Source of the DNA: Sphingomonas sp.
GTDB lineage: Bacteria; Pseudomonadota; Alphaproteobacteria; Sphingomonadales; Sphingomonadaceae
NCBI RefSeq assembly: GCF_019635455.1
Contig: NZ_JAHBZJ010000012.1
Span: 1-64,000 of the forward strand
Direction: 5' to 3'
Length of the DNA: 64,000 bases
Of this stretch, positions 1 through 12,329 are shown piece by piece; position 1 is the stretch's first letter; each line of letters starts with the position of its first letter. The notes beneath the pieces were generated by a model. It saw only the letters and a list, made by a program, of their open reading frames with translations, was not told the origin of the DNA and did not search any database. Both the position numbers and the translations under genes were made by a program.

Positions 1-761
1 CGCGACGCTTCCCAGAGCAGCCAGTTCTTGATCAGGTCAGCCGGCAGGAGTGGGGTGCCGTGCGCGTTCAACGTTTCGAAGATCGCTTGCGGCTCGTCGC
101 TGGGGTCAAGATCCAGGACGATGAGCTTGAGATAGTCCGCCAGCGCGGCGGCAAACCGCTGAGCACGATGCCCGGCCCTAGCAACGTCCGTGTCAGGCCG
201 GAGATAAGCCAGCGCCGCCGAGCGGAAGAACCGATAGGCTTCCGCCATTCTGGTCGTCTGACCCGTCGGGCCGGACGCCGCGTCGCTGTCGAGAACGGCG
301 CGGAAGGGATCCCGGTCTTCGTTGGTCGGCCAGACCTTATATCTCTCCTGGGGTTCATAGGCGGTGTTGGCAGTCAGCATGCCCAACCGCTGCTTCGCGA
401 AGGCGACCATACCAGCGTCATCGCCATCGATGCCCGCCTCAACTTCGGCGAGAGCGTGCTCGGACGCCTTCAGCAGGATCTGCAGTGTCGTCAGACGTTG
501 CTGCCCGTCGATCACCTCACGCCGAGGCAGACTGCCCGTCGCGTTGGGCGTCTGCTCGAGAACGATTGTCCCCAGGAAGTGGCTTGCGACCGCTTCATCA
601 CCTTGACGTGCCTCAAGCCGGTCGAGAAGGCCGATCACATCTTCCCACAGCGGCTCCCATTGCTCCTCTTTGGACCAGACATAGGGGCGCTGGAACAGCG
701 GCACTGTATGCCTGGTCTGAGCGCCGAAGATCTGAGCGATCGGCATGTAGGTCGGCTGCAT
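1..761 (-). CDS. DUF262 domain protein, GmrS-like (partial, C-terminus outside window)
   Basis: The minus strand is open from an ATG at 761 to the window edge, so 253 codons are visible and the stop lies outside. The translation shows the DUF262 signature: PLFQRPYVW at residues 21-29, the ParB-like block VIDGQQRLTTLQ at about 83-94, and FETLNAHGTPLLPADLIKN at about 228-246. DUF262 is the GmrS-type nucleotide-dependent half of GmrSD type IV restriction systems, and many members carry a C-terminal DUF1524 HNH nuclease that would fall beyond the edge here. A G-rich RBS (GGGGAAC) precedes the ATG. It is the first gene of an accessory stretch beside gyrB, which suggests phage defence cargo. The family call is firm; the restriction role is inferred. 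Confidence 0.85.
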   Translation of the reverse strand, partial: MQPTYMPIAQIFGAQTRHTVPLFQRPYVWSKEEQWEPLWEDVIGLLDRLEARQGDEAVASHFLGTIVLEQTPNATGSLPRREVIDGQQRLTTLQILLKASEHALAEVEAGIDGDDAGMVAFAKQRLGMLTANTAYEPQERYKVWPTNEDRDPFRAVLDSDAASGPTGQTTRMAEAYRFFRSAALAYLRPDTDVARAGHRAQRFAAALADYLKLIVLDLDPSDEPQAIFETLNAHGTPLLPADLIKNWLLWEAS

Positions 762-906
762 ATGTTCCCCCCACCGACACATGCAATCGATCTGCAGGGC
801 CGATCATCGACTTATGCGGCAGGGGGAGCGGCGAGCAAGATTGTTTTGATCCGCTTCGCAGCCATCGAGCGAACAGTTATCGGACCGAAGCCGCAACCGA
901 CGTCTT

Positions 907-935
907 GAACACCGCGCCGGTTGGACACGGTGTTC
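907..935. promoter_or_regulatory. 8-bp inverted repeat, possible operator
   Basis: GAACACCG at 907-914 is repeated inverted as CGGTGTTC at 928-935 with 13 bases between. It lies between the divergent DUF262 start at 761 and the gene remnant at 994. No T-tract follows on either strand, so a terminator is unlikely. An operator is possible but unproven. Confidence 0.3.
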
Positions 936-993
936 GAGAACACACAGGCCATCGCGAGATACTTCGCTCCCGTTGGTTGCACTGCCGTCATCG

Positions 994-1372
994 ATGGTCG
1001 AGGCCTGCGCGCTGGCCGCGGCGCTTGAGCAGGGCTGGAGCCTGGTCTCGCTCGAATTCGGCAAGTCGTCTAAGTCGATGGGGCCGCTCAGCTTCTCCGT
1101 TTCGGTCGCGGACGGGTAGGGCGGCGCGGAAATCACGCACGACTGTGCGCTTGCTACCGACGCCGACGGCCGCTACGTCCTGGCACCGCGGCGCCGTAGC
1201 GGCAACCTTTCACTTCGCCATCGGGCCGGACGGCCTCGAGCGGCGGCACGGCCGCCCGGCGGATCTGGCAGCCGGCACCATCCGCGCGATGCGGAGATTC
1301 GTCGCCGCCGCGAGGAAGGCCACGGCCGGCAGCTGCATCGAGGTGCACACCCTCGATGCGGCGGCCGCCTGA
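994..1372 (+). pseudogene. Degraded small gene, stop codon plus frameshift
   Basis: From an ATG at 994, frame 1 reads a protein-like stretch (MVEACALAAALEQGWSLVSL and onward) that meets an in-frame TAG at 1117-1119. The same frame stays protein-like for about 23 codons after the stop. Sensible sequence then continues in the next frame (FHFAIGPDGLE near 1208, ending HTLDAAAA at 1372). This pattern of one stop plus one shift suggests a decayed gene of unknown family rather than two genes. The family was not recognised, and the whole call rests on how protein-like the translation looks. Confidence 0.35.
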
Positions 1373-1569
1373 TCGCCGACGCCGCGTCCCAACGGGCGCA
1401 GTTGGGCTCGCGCTGCCCGCTAACCTGATCGCCGCACGGCACGCCGTGTCGCCGAACCATCGTCCCTCGGGCAGGGGGCAGTGCACATACACCGTGCTTG
1501 ACGCCTTCAGTGCGCTCTCGACGGGAGGGGAAAAGCGCTCCGCTGATGTGCGGACGAAGGAGATAACGA

Positions 1570-2063
1570 ATGTTCGATGACAACGGCAAGCGTCAGATTC
1601 AGGCGTTATCGCAGCCATGCGCGCCATCGCCGACCCCCTCCGGGCGATGATGACCCAGCAGACGGCGCCGGTGGTGATCACCGGCGGCGCCTCGGTCAAC
1701 CTGCTGAAGCTCGGTTCGATCGCGAAGGCTGCCTCCGACCAGTTCGACGCCGACCACGTCCACCTGGTGTTCGAGCCCGGACGCGAGGCGGAAGGCCCCA
1801 AGCGGATCCTCGTGGGGATGCACCGCGACCGGATCGTCCACGTCAAGACCGACTGCTCGGTCTGGGCCGATCCACGCCGCCGACCGTTCCTGCTCGCGCG
1901 CCAGGTTAGCGAGATGGGGCTGACGAGTTTCGATCCGGACGGGATGGACTACCGGCCGGGCCGACCGAAGACGAACGTGGCCAAGGGCCTCGCGCGCGGC
2001 GCGGAGTTGCTACGCCGGCTCGCCGCAAACGACCTGGAGGAGCCGGTAGCTGCCGCTGGCTGA
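1570..2063 (+). pseudogene. Frameshifted hypothetical gene
   Basis: A strong AAGGAG sits 7 bases before an ATG at 1570, but that frame (MFDDNGKRQIQALS) closes quickly. The frame that is one base out carries the long coherent product from about 1611 to the stop at 2063 (AAMRAIADPLRAMMTQQTAP and onward, about 150 residues). A single missing base near 1608 (TTATC instead of TTAATC) would join them as QIQALIAAMRAIADPL. The gene is therefore either freshly inactivated or contains a sequencing error. An internal restart at ATG 1617 is possible but has no RBS. The product has no motif I recognise; it is polar and looks cytoplasmic. Confidence 0.55.
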
Positions 2064-2299
2064 GCCTCAGGCGCCTGCCTCTAACAGCGCGGGCGCCCAA
2101 TCCGAGCGAACGCCCTTCGGCTCCAAAAGTGCCTCGGCCGACGGAACGGAAGGTGAAGGGCCACCTGTCCGAAGGGATTAGGCCAACGGTGAAGAGACAG
2201 CTTCACCTCGAGACCTCCACGAGCGCGCGTCATGACCCCAGCCTACGCGGGCGACGGTGCCCACAATGTCGTTGTCGCCGACTACAGTCCGTCAAAAGA
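2064..2299. other. Non-coding gap before the tandem repeats
   Basis: Nothing convincing is encoded on either strand between the frameshifted gene and the 21-bp repeats. The open frames here give arginine/proline-rich shadow translations. No tRNA-like sequence or terminator hairpin with a T-tract was found. Confidence 0.5.
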
Positions 2300-2362
2300 T
2301 ATCCACGCAATTGCCGTTTTTAGACACGCAATCACTTACTGTAGACACGCAATCGGTTTATT
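2300..2362. repeat. Three imperfect 21-bp tandem repeats 14 bp beyond the gyrB stop codon
   Basis: Units start at 2300, 2321 and 2342. The shared core is TAGACACGCAATC, exact in units 2 and 3 (2321-2333 and 2342-2354) and TATCCACGCAATT in unit 1. The exact 21-bp, roughly two-turn spacing suggests an array bound by a protein on one face of DNA. On the minus strand each exact unit reads GATTGCGTGTCTA. Multiple 19-22 bp sites of this kind are found at the ends of Tn7/Tn5053-type transposons (TnsB/TniA sites), in integrase arm sites and as plasmid iterons. The array marks the border between the accessory stretch and gyrB. Confidence 0.75.
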
Positions 2363-2375
2363 TCAGAATCCGCGA

Positions 2376-6570
<4,195 letters not shown>

Positions 6571-6639
6571 CGATGCTCCGGATCTGCGTCTGCCCCGACT
6601 ACGCACCCCGGGCCGCAAAGTTCAACCCGGACGGTTCGA

Positions 6640-6675
6640 CCGACCGATCGTCACCCCCGTGGTGATGACGGTCGG
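6640..6675 (-). terminator. Imperfect hairpin downstream of recF
   Basis: CCGACCGATCGTCACC and GGTGATGACGGTCGG pair with one bulge and one mismatch around the loop CCCGT. It lies 18 bases beyond the recF stop on the minus strand. There is no T-tract, so it may only weaken read-through. Confidence 0.3.
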
Positions 6676-6693
6676 GCGATGCAGGGCGGGCGC

Positions 6694-7761
6694 TCAGGCC
6701 TCCCGAAACAGCGCGCCGCCGGCGACGCGGAACCGGGTCGCCGGCGCGGGGACCGCGTCGAACAGCGCCGCCTCGGTTCCGGTCATCCATGTCTGCCCCC
6801 GGCCGGCCAGCCGCTCGAACAGCGCCGCGCGGCGGCTCGGGTCGAGATGCGCGGCAACTTCGTCCAGCAGCAGAATGGGGTGCCGGCCGACCCGGTCGGC
6901 GACCAGTTCGGCATGGGCGAGGACGATGCCGAGCAGCAGTGCCTTTTGCTCGCCGGTGGAGCACAGATGCGCCGGCTGGCGCTTTTCGAGATGAACCACC
7001 GACAGGTCCTGCCGGTGCGGGCCGCTCAGCGTTCGGCCCGCCGCCGCGTCGCGCGACCGGCCGGCGCGCAGCTGCGCCGCCAGGTCGTCACACGCCTCGC
7101 CCGCCAGCGACAGGCCGGCGCGCGCGAACGGCCCCTCCGGCTGATCCGCCAGCCGTGCGGCCAGCGTCGCGACCGCGTCCCGCCGCGCCGCGTCGATCGC
7201 CGCGCCATGGTCGGCCATGCGCGCCTCCAGCGCGGTGAGCCAGTCGGGGTCGGCGGGCATTTCGGCGCCGAGCAGCCGGTTGCGCTCGCGCATCGCCGCT
7301 TCATAGCGGGTGGTGTGGTGGGCATGGCCGGGTGCCAGCGCCAGCGTGAGCCGATCGAGAAAACGGCGGCGCTCCCCCGCCGGTTCGACGAACAGCCGGT
7401 CCATCGCCGGGGTCAGCCACAGCACGGTGAGCGATTCGGCCAGCGCCGTCGCCGCCGCCGCCGCGCCGTTGACACGGACGATGCGGCGGTCGGGCGCTTC
7501 GGCCTGGGTGCCGGTCCCGATCTCCACGCCTGCGGCCAGGGTCGCGGCAACGGCAAAGCCCCCCGGTCCGCCCTGTCGCGCCATGTCCGACAGCGGCGCA
7601 CGGCGCAGGCCGCGACCGGGGCTGAGCAGCGACACCGCCTCGAGGATGTTGGTCTTGCCCGCGCCATTGTCGCCGGCCAGCACGACAAAGCCGGGGCCGG
7701 GCGCCAGCACCGCGTCTTCATGGTTGCGGAAATCGGTCAGGACGAGGCGGGTAAGGGCCAT
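6694..7761 (-). CDS. recF: DNA replication/repair protein RecF
   Basis: A 355-residue SMC-like ATPase of the RecFOR pathway, which loads RecA at single-strand gaps. The N-terminus matches RecF ([17 protein letters not shown]). Walker A is GDNGAGKTN at 30-38, and the C-terminal signature and Walker B region reads [16 protein letters not shown]. The length is normal for the family. It is encoded between the coq4-like gene and the GNAT-nitrilase fusion on the same strand and keeps the classical association with dnaN and gyrB. Confidence 0.95.
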   Translation of the reverse strand: MALTRLVLTDFRNHEDAVLAPGPGFVVLAGDNGAGKTNILEAVSLLSPGRGLRRAPLSDMARQGGPGGFAVAATLAAGVEIGTGTQAEAPDRRIVRVNGAAAAATALAESLTVLWLTPAMDRLFVEPAGERRRFLDRLTLALAPGHAHHTTRYEAAMRERNRLLGAEMPADPDWLTALEARMADHGAAIDAARRDAVATLAARLADQPEGPFARAGLSLAGEACDDLAAQLRAGRSRDAAAGRTLSGPHRQDLSVVHLEKRQPAHLCSTGEQKALLLGIVLAHAELVADRVGRHPILLLDEVAAHLDPSRRAALFERLAGRGQTWMTGTEAALFDAVPAPATRFRVAGGALFREA

Positions 7762-7808
7762 GCGCCGCCTCTCTATCGCGCGCGCCGTTCGCGCGAAAGC
7801 CGCCGCGA

Positions 7809-8558
7809 TCAGATGCCGATCAGCCCCGCTTCGGTCAGCTCGCGCTGCGCCTGCCGATAGACGACCGGGTCCGCGATCCCCAGGCGCGCGCGCGCGGCGT
7901 CGAGCGGTTCGGTCATCAGCCGCTCATAATCCTCGCCGGACAGCCATGCCGCGCGCTTGCCGTGACGATAGCCTTCGCGAACCGCGCGCATGAAGGTGCG
8001 CCGGCCGGTGATCTTCAGGCTCTTCAGCGCGGCGCCGACCGCGATGAACGCCCAGCCAAGGCCGCCGGTCTGCGCGTAGGAAAAGGCGACCAGGCACGCT
8101 TCGCCCAGCGGTTCGTCGGCCTGATAGCCGGTCAGGACGTGCCAGATATCGTGGATGTCCCGCTCGCGCCGGCCAAACCATGCATGGGGATGTTCGACGC
8201 CACGCTCGATCTCGCCATCGGCATAGCTCACATCGGCCAGCCCCTGCGCCGAATAGCCGGTGCGGTCCAGAAAGGCGCGATATGCCGCGCCCACGCTGCC
8301 GTCGGGGAGCGAATCGATCCAGGCGCGGTCCGAAAACCGATCGGCGAGTTCGATGCGCCGATAGGCGAGCCGTCCGCCCTCAGGCGTCAGCAGCAGCTTG
8401 CGGTAGTTGCGCCCGGCAATGTCGCCGTTGAGCGCGCGCATGATGCGGAACACCTGCACCGTATCCTCGCCATTGGCGAGCAGGCGGCGCAACGCGCGCA
8501 GCGCCGTCCCCCATTCGCGGCGGCGGGGCTTGCCCCAGTCGATTGCTTGAGTCGCCAT
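7809..8558 (-). CDS. Coq4-family protein (ubiquinone biosynthesis)
   Basis: A 249-residue protein of the Coq4 family. The diagnostic metal-site motif is [18 protein letters not shown] (HDxxH followed by Glu). In eukaryotes Coq4 acts in ubiquinone head-group assembly; bacterial homologues are often annotated only by family. It lies between dnaN and recF. The start at 8558 follows AAGGAGGG, a very strong RBS. A 7-bp palindrome at 8582-8603 lies just upstream and may be an operator, so expression may be regulated separately from dnaN. Confidence 0.82.
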   Translation of the reverse strand: MATQAIDWGKPRRREWGTALRALRRLLANGEDTVQVFRIMRALNGDIAGRNYRKLLLTPEGGRLAYRRIELADRFSDRAWIDSLPDGSVGAAYRAFLDRTGYSAQGLADVSYADGEIERGVEHPHAWFGRRERDIHDIWHVLTGYQADEPLGEACLVAFSYAQTGGLGWAFIAVGAALKSLKITGRRTFMRAVREGYRHGKRAAWLSGEDYERLMTEPLDAARARLGIADPVVYRQAQRELTEAGLIGI

Positions 8559-8581
8559 ATCCGACCCTCCTTACTGACAGT

Positions 8582-8603
8582 CGTGTAAATAAGTGATTAC
8601 ACG
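8582..8603 (-). promoter_or_regulatory. Palindrome upstream of coq4-like gene, TetR-type operator candidate
   Basis: CGTGTAA at 8582-8588 and TTACACG at 8597-8603 form a perfect 7-bp inverted repeat with 8 bases between, 24 bases ahead of the start codon at 8558. The AT-rich core contains TATTTA on the minus strand, which could serve as a -10 element. The geometry is typical of TetR-family operators. No regulator gene is adjacent in this window. Confidence 0.5.
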
Positions 8604-8626
8604 GACCGACGCAAGGGGGGGCGCCC

Positions 8627-9730
8627 CTAGACCCGCATCGGCATCAGCACATAGAGCGCGGGCGACTTGTCATTCTCGCGGATCAGCGTCGGCGCGGCGG
8701 CGTCGGCCAGATGCACCTCGACCAGATCGCCCTCGACCTGCCCCAGAATGTCCATCAGGTAGCGCGAGTTGAACCCGATTTCGAACGGCTGGGCGGCATA
8801 ATCGCCCGGCACGTCCTCGGCCGCAGTGCCGTTGTCGGGGCTGGTCACCGACAGGGTGATCCGGTCGCGATCGAGCGCCATCTTCACCGCGCGCGTCTTT
8901 TCGGTCGCGATGGTCGAAACGCGATCGACGCCCTCCATGAAGCTCTTGGGATCGATCTTCAGGATCTTGTCGTTCCCGGTCGGGATGACGCGGCTATAGT
9001 CGGGGAAGGTGCCATCGATCAGCTTCGACGTCAGGATCGCCGCGCCCAGGTCGAAGCGGATTTTCGAACCCGACAGCGAAACGCCGACCGATCCGTCCAC
9101 CTCGTCGAGCAGCTTGCGCAGTTCCGCGACGCATTTGCGCGGCACGATCACGTCGGGCATGCCGTCGGCGCCGTCCGGCCGCGCGACGGTGACGCGGGCC
9201 AGGCGATGGCCGTCGGTCGCCGCCGCCTTCAGCGTCTCGTCGGCGACGTGAAGGAAAATGCCGTTCAGATAATAGCGCGTTTCCTCGGTCGAGATCGCGA
9301 ACCGCGTCTTGTCGATGATCTGCTTGAGCGTTTCGGCGGGCAGCTCGAACACGGTTGGCAGTTCGCCCTCCGCGATCACCGGAAAGTCGTCGCGCGGCAG
9401 CGTGCCGAGTTCGAACTTCGCGCGCCCGGCGACGATCTTGATCTTGCCTTCCGCAGCGGACAGCTCGACCTGCGCGCCCTCGGGCAGCTTGCGGGCGATG
9501 TCGAACAGCGTGTGGGCCGGGACGGTCGTCGCACCCGGCTGGTCCACCGCCGCGGCGACGGTCTCATCGATCTGGAGATCCAGATCGGTCGCCATCAGGC
9601 GGATCGATCCATCGCCCGATGCGTCGATCAGGACGTTGGACAGGATGGGAATGGTATTGCGCCGCTCGACCACGGACTGGACGTGGCTGAGACCCCTGAG
9701 CAGCGTTGCGCGTTCGATCGTCGCTTTCAT
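8627..9730 (-). CDS. dnaN: DNA polymerase III beta subunit (sliding clamp)
   Basis: A 367-residue ring clamp that tethers DNA polymerase III to template. The N-terminus MKATIERATLLRGLSHVQSV, the central RYYLNGIFLH and the C-terminal PTLIRENDKSPALYVLMPMR are characteristic, and the length is typical. The start at 9730 is taken because upstream in-frame codons do not resemble DnaN. It is the first gene of the minus-strand run ending in gyrB. The leader separates it from the outer membrane protein gene, whose terminator lies at 9811-9844. Confidence 0.97.
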   Translation of the reverse strand: MKATIERATLLRGLSHVQSVVERRNTIPILSNVLIDASGDGSIRLMATDLDLQIDETVAAAVDQPGATTVPAHTLFDIARKLPEGAQVELSAAEGKIKIVAGRAKFELGTLPRDDFPVIAEGELPTVFELPAETLKQIIDKTRFAISTEETRYYLNGIFLHVADETLKAAATDGHRLARVTVARPDGADGMPDVIVPRKCVAELRKLLDEVDGSVGVSLSGSKIRFDLGAAILTSKLIDGTFPDYSRVIPTGNDKILKIDPKSFMEGVDRVSTIATEKTRAVKMALDRDRITLSVTSPDNGTAAEDVPGDYAAQPFEIGFNSRYLMDILGQVEGDLVEVHLADAAAPTLIRENDKSPALYVLMPMRV

Positions 9731-9810
9731 GTCGTTTTTCAAACCCCCGGGCGGCCGCCCATATTCAGACGGCGATGGAATGCCGTCGGAAGTTCGAGTC
9801 ATCCTTAACG

Positions 9811-9844
9811 TCAAAAAGGGCCGGAGCAAGCGGCTCCGGCCCTT
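9811..9844 (-). terminator. Rho-independent terminator of the outer membrane protein gene
   Basis: AAGGGCCGGAGC (9816-9827) and GCTCCGGCCCTT (9833-9844) form a perfect 12-bp stem with a 5-base loop. On the minus strand the stem is followed by a run of five T. It lies 32 bases past the stop codon of the gene at 9876-10475 and insulates it from dnaN. Confidence 0.9.
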
Positions 9845-9875
9845 CGATGTGCATCATTTGTGGATGGCGGCCACT

Positions 9876-10475
9876 TCAGAAGCGCACGCCGATCCCGGCG
9901 ACCACCTGATTCCGGTCGACGCTGGCGTTGTACCCCTTGAACTTGCCATAGTCCGAATAGCGGTATTCGCCCTTCAGATAGACCTTGCCGCCCAGCTGCT
10001 GCTCGACGCCCGCGCCCACGCGCCAGCCGTCCATGTTGCGGCCGTCGGCGATGGTCACCGCGCCATTGGTGTAGCGATAGTCGACCCGGGCATTGGTGTA
10101 GCCGCCCTTTGCGTAGAGCAGGGTCGAATCGCCCACCACCACGCCGGCGCGCACGCCGGCATAGAGATCGCGGCCGGCGTCTAGCTTGAACTCGTCGCCC
10201 GCGACCGCCAGGCTGGGGGTGCGGGTATCGGTGCTCGCGCCGGTCAGTTCGACCTCCGGGCCGAACACCGTGTTGCCCGAACGGACGTCATAGCCCAGCG
10301 CGCCGCCATAGACGACGCCGCTGCTCGAGCTGGACGGGGTGCCGTTATCGTCGCTCAGATGGTCCCAGCCGACCACGCCTTCGCCGCGCGGACCCGAAAA
10401 GGGGGTCGCGTCCTGGGCGAGAGCCGGGGTGGCGAGAGTGCCTGCGGCGAGCGCGGCGAGAATGAGATTACGCAT
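9876..10475 (-). CDS. Outer membrane beta-barrel protein (porin-like)
   Basis: A 199-residue exported protein. Residues 1-20 (MRNLILAALAAGTLATPALA) are a clear signal peptide. The rest alternates polar and aromatic residues as in small 8-strand barrels, with YAGVRAGVVVGDSTLLYAKGG and YLKGEYRYSDYGKF strands and a C-terminal VVAGIGVRF ending in Phe, the outer-membrane insertion signal. It resembles the OmpA-like/Omp25 family. AGGAG precedes the ATG at 10475. A strong terminator follows. The gene stands alone between divergent neighbours. Confidence 0.85.
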   Translation of the reverse strand: MRNLILAALAAGTLATPALAQDATPFSGPRGEGVVGWDHLSDDNGTPSSSSSGVVYGGALGYDVRSGNTVFGPEVELTGASTDTRTPSLAVAGDEFKLDAGRDLYAGVRAGVVVGDSTLLYAKGGYTNARVDYRYTNGAVTIADGRNMDGWRVGAGVEQQLGGKVYLKGEYRYSDYGKFKGYNASVDRNQVVAGIGVRF

Positions 10476-10490
10476 CGGTTACTCCTGTAC

Positions 10491-10510
10491 AAAACCGCCG
10501 TTTCGGGCGG
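10491..10510 (-). promoter_or_regulatory. Hairpin plus T-run in the leader of the outer membrane protein gene
   Basis: CCGCC (10495-10499) and GGCGG (10506-10510) form a short stem with loop of six, followed on the minus strand by TTTT, only 16 bases upstream of the start codon at 10475. It looks like a small intrinsic terminator in the 5' leader, possibly an attenuator or a structure limiting ribosome access. The stem is short, so chance is possible. Confidence 0.3.
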
Positions 10511-10609
10511 GGACCAGCTCAATGCGTCGGCCGGCCCGATGTTGCATGAACCCCAAATAAACGCGGAAAACCGTTGCTTTTGCGCCACAGCCGGCCCTAG
10601 CTGTCGGGA

Positions 10610-11239
10610 ATGGCACGCAAGGGTCGCGACTTCATCGCCCGGCACGGCGAAACGGTGTTCAATGCCGCGCGGCGGTTGCAGGGCGATCATGCCCATACCC
10701 CCCTGACGCGTGCCGGCTTCGCCCAGGCGGATGAGATGGGGCGAGCGCTGCGCGACCGGCTCGGCGCGCGGCCCGCGCTTACGCTGTGGGCGTCGGACAC
10801 CGAGCGCGCGTTGCAGACGCTGGCGGTGATCGCGGAACATCTGGACCTCGACTGGCACGACGCGCGGCGGGACGGGCGGCTGACCGAAATCGCCATGGGC
10901 GGCTGGGGCGGCCGCTATTATGCCGACCTTGTCGATGAGGTCGGGCCGGTGGTCGTCGCCGGCGGATTGCTGCGTCCGGCGCCGGACGGCGAAACCTATG
11001 CCCAGATCGCGACCCGCGTCGCCGGCTGGCTGGCCGACACGGACGACGATCCGGGCGACCGTCTGGTGGTGATGCATGGCATCTCCAGCCGGGTATTGCG
11101 CGGCATCATGACGCGGCAGGACAGCCACCCCGAATTCGGCACGCCGATCGCTGACGGCCTGCCCCAGGGGTCGGTGGTGATGATCGAAAACCGGGGCGAG
11201 TGCGTGATCCACACCGGCACCGGGCGGGCGCCGGCATGA
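10610..11239 (+). CDS. Histidine phosphatase family protein
   Basis: A 209-residue protein of the phosphoglycerate-mutase-like phosphatase superfamily. The catalytic RHGE motif appears as IARHGETVFNAARRLQGD near residues 10-27, followed by TPLTRAGFAQADEMG; the second catalytic His is in VVMHGISSRVLRG. Such enzymes dephosphorylate small metabolites or proteins through a phospho-histidine. Its stop overlaps the start of the next gene (ATGA), so the two are probably co-translated. The substrate cannot be inferred. Confidence 0.88.
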   Translation: MARKGRDFIARHGETVFNAARRLQGDHAHTPLTRAGFAQADEMGRALRDRLGARPALTLWASDTERALQTLAVIAEHLDLDWHDARRDGRLTEIAMGGWGGRYYADLVDEVGPVVVAGGLLRPAPDGETYAQIATRVAGWLADTDDDPGDRLVVMHGISSRVLRGIMTRQDSHPEFGTPIADGLPQGSVVMIENRGECVIHTGTGRAPA

Positions 11240-11706
11240 TCGCGCTGTTGATCGCGATCGCGCTGGCGGCACAGGCGCAGGGGCGCGAATCGCTTGGCGT
11301 GTTCGACAGCTGGGGAGCGTTCCGCGATGCTGCGCCGGCACGCTGCTTTGCCATCGCCCGCCCGGTGCGGGGTGAGGGGGGGGCGTTCGCCAGCGTCGCC
11401 AACTGGCCCCGCAGCGGCGCGCGCAATCAGCTATATGTGCATCTCAGCCGCCCGCGCGACCCGCGTGCGAAGGTAACGCTGGCGATTGGCGAGCGCCGGT
11501 TCGAACTGATCGCCGGGCCGAGCGACGCATGGGCGCCTGATGCGCGGACCGACATCGCGATCGTGACCGCGATGCGCTCCGGGCGCAGCATGAGCGTGGA
11601 GAGCCTGGCGCGCGGCGGGGGCGCGTTCGCCGATACCTATGCGCTCAAGGGCGCGGCGACCGCGATCGACGCGGCGGCGATGGGCTGCGCCCGCCGCAGC
11701 GGCTGA
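11236..11706 (+). CDS. Exported hypothetical protein, IalB-like
   Basis: A 156-residue protein with an N-terminal signal sequence (MIALLIAIALAAQAQG). The body resembles the invasion-associated locus B family: a Trp/Cys-containing start (FDSWGAFRDAAPARCFAIAR), beta-rich middle and a terminal Cys (AAMGCARR) that could pair with the first. These proteins are periplasmic and of unclear function. It overlaps the upstream phosphatase gene by four bases. The start at 11236 is chosen for the signal peptide and the overlap. Family assignment is moderate. Confidence 0.7.
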   Translation: MIALLIAIALAAQAQGRESLGVFDSWGAFRDAAPARCFAIARPVRGEGGAFASVANWPRSGARNQLYVHLSRPRDPRAKVTLAIGERRFELIAGPSDAWAPDARTDIAIVTAMRSGRSMSVESLARGGGAFADTYALKGAATAIDAAAMGCARRSG

Positions 11707-11721
11707 CGCAGCCCGGAACGG

Positions 11722-12192
11722 TCAGCCGGCCTTGGGTGTCGGCGCCGGAGTCGGCTGGGCGGCCGGAGTGGCCGGTTCGGCCGGCGCCTTCGGCGTCGTC
11801 GCGGTGGCGGGTGCGCCCGGCGTGGCGGGAGTCGCCGGCGCCGCGCTCATCTGCGCCTGCTGCTCGGCGACGAGCGCTTCGCGGATCTTGGTGCGCAGCG
11901 CGGGATCGGCATCGGAGGCGTTGGCGATTTCGTTGAACCGGGTGGGTTCCAGGCCCGCGCCCTTGACCGCATCGGCCAGCTTTTGCGGCTTGTCCGCCGC
12001 GCCGATCGACGCGTCCTTCTGAACCTTGTCGGCGGCGATCGCGGCCTTCGCGAACATCTTCACTTCAGCGTCGCTCACGCTCGCGGGCGTGGCGGCGGGC
12101 GCCGGCGCAGCGGGCGCGGCAGTCTGAGCGAAGGCGGGGGAAACGAGAACGGCACCGGCCAGCAGGGCCGCGTGGGTCAGCTTGATCAACAT
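11722..12192 (-). CDS. Exported Ala/Pro-rich protein, DUF4168-like
   Basis: A 156-residue protein. Residues 1-22 are a signal peptide ending AFAQ. A low-complexity Ala/Pro segment leads into a helical core (VSDAEVKMFAKAAIAADKV; LEPTRFNEIANASDADPALR) that matches the DUF4168 pattern. A second Ala/Pro/Thr-rich tail ends the protein. It is probably periplasmic. It converges with the IalB-like gene, with 15 bases between stops. Confidence 0.7.
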   Translation of the reverse strand: MLIKLTHAALLAGAVLVSPAFAQTAAPAAPAPAATPASVSDAEVKMFAKAAIAADKVQKDASIGAADKPQKLADAVKGAGLEPTRFNEIANASDADPALRTKIREALVAEQQAQMSAAPATPATPGAPATATTPKAPAEPATPAAQPTPAPTPKAG

Positions 12193-12329
12193 GTTGCTCC
12201 GGATAGTTGCGAAAAGCGGCCCAAGGTTTCAGCCATGCCCAGCGGTCGCAACCCGCGCGCGGCGGGCCGTGGCTCCCCCGGGATGGGCGGGGAGTGGAAT
12301 TGCCCCGCGATTTCGACTATAGGCGCGCG

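Larger units (their letters stand above)
762..1569. other. Low-information accessory stretch with one gene remnant and an inverted repeat
   Basis: About 800 bases separate the divergently placed DUF262 gene from the frameshifted gene at 1570. No intact gene is convincing on either strand. The long open frames here lack recognisable protein sequence. The stretch contains the degraded reading frame at 994-1372 and the 8-bp inverted repeat at 907-935. The last 200 bases hold nothing I can name apart from the strong RBS at 1557-1562. Confidence 0.5.

Noticed and set aside
776-790. GACACATGCAATCGA as a fourth, distant copy of the repeat unit near 2300
   Set aside because: It needs an inserted base and lies inside the leader of the DUF262 gene without neighbours of the same kind; it is probably chance.
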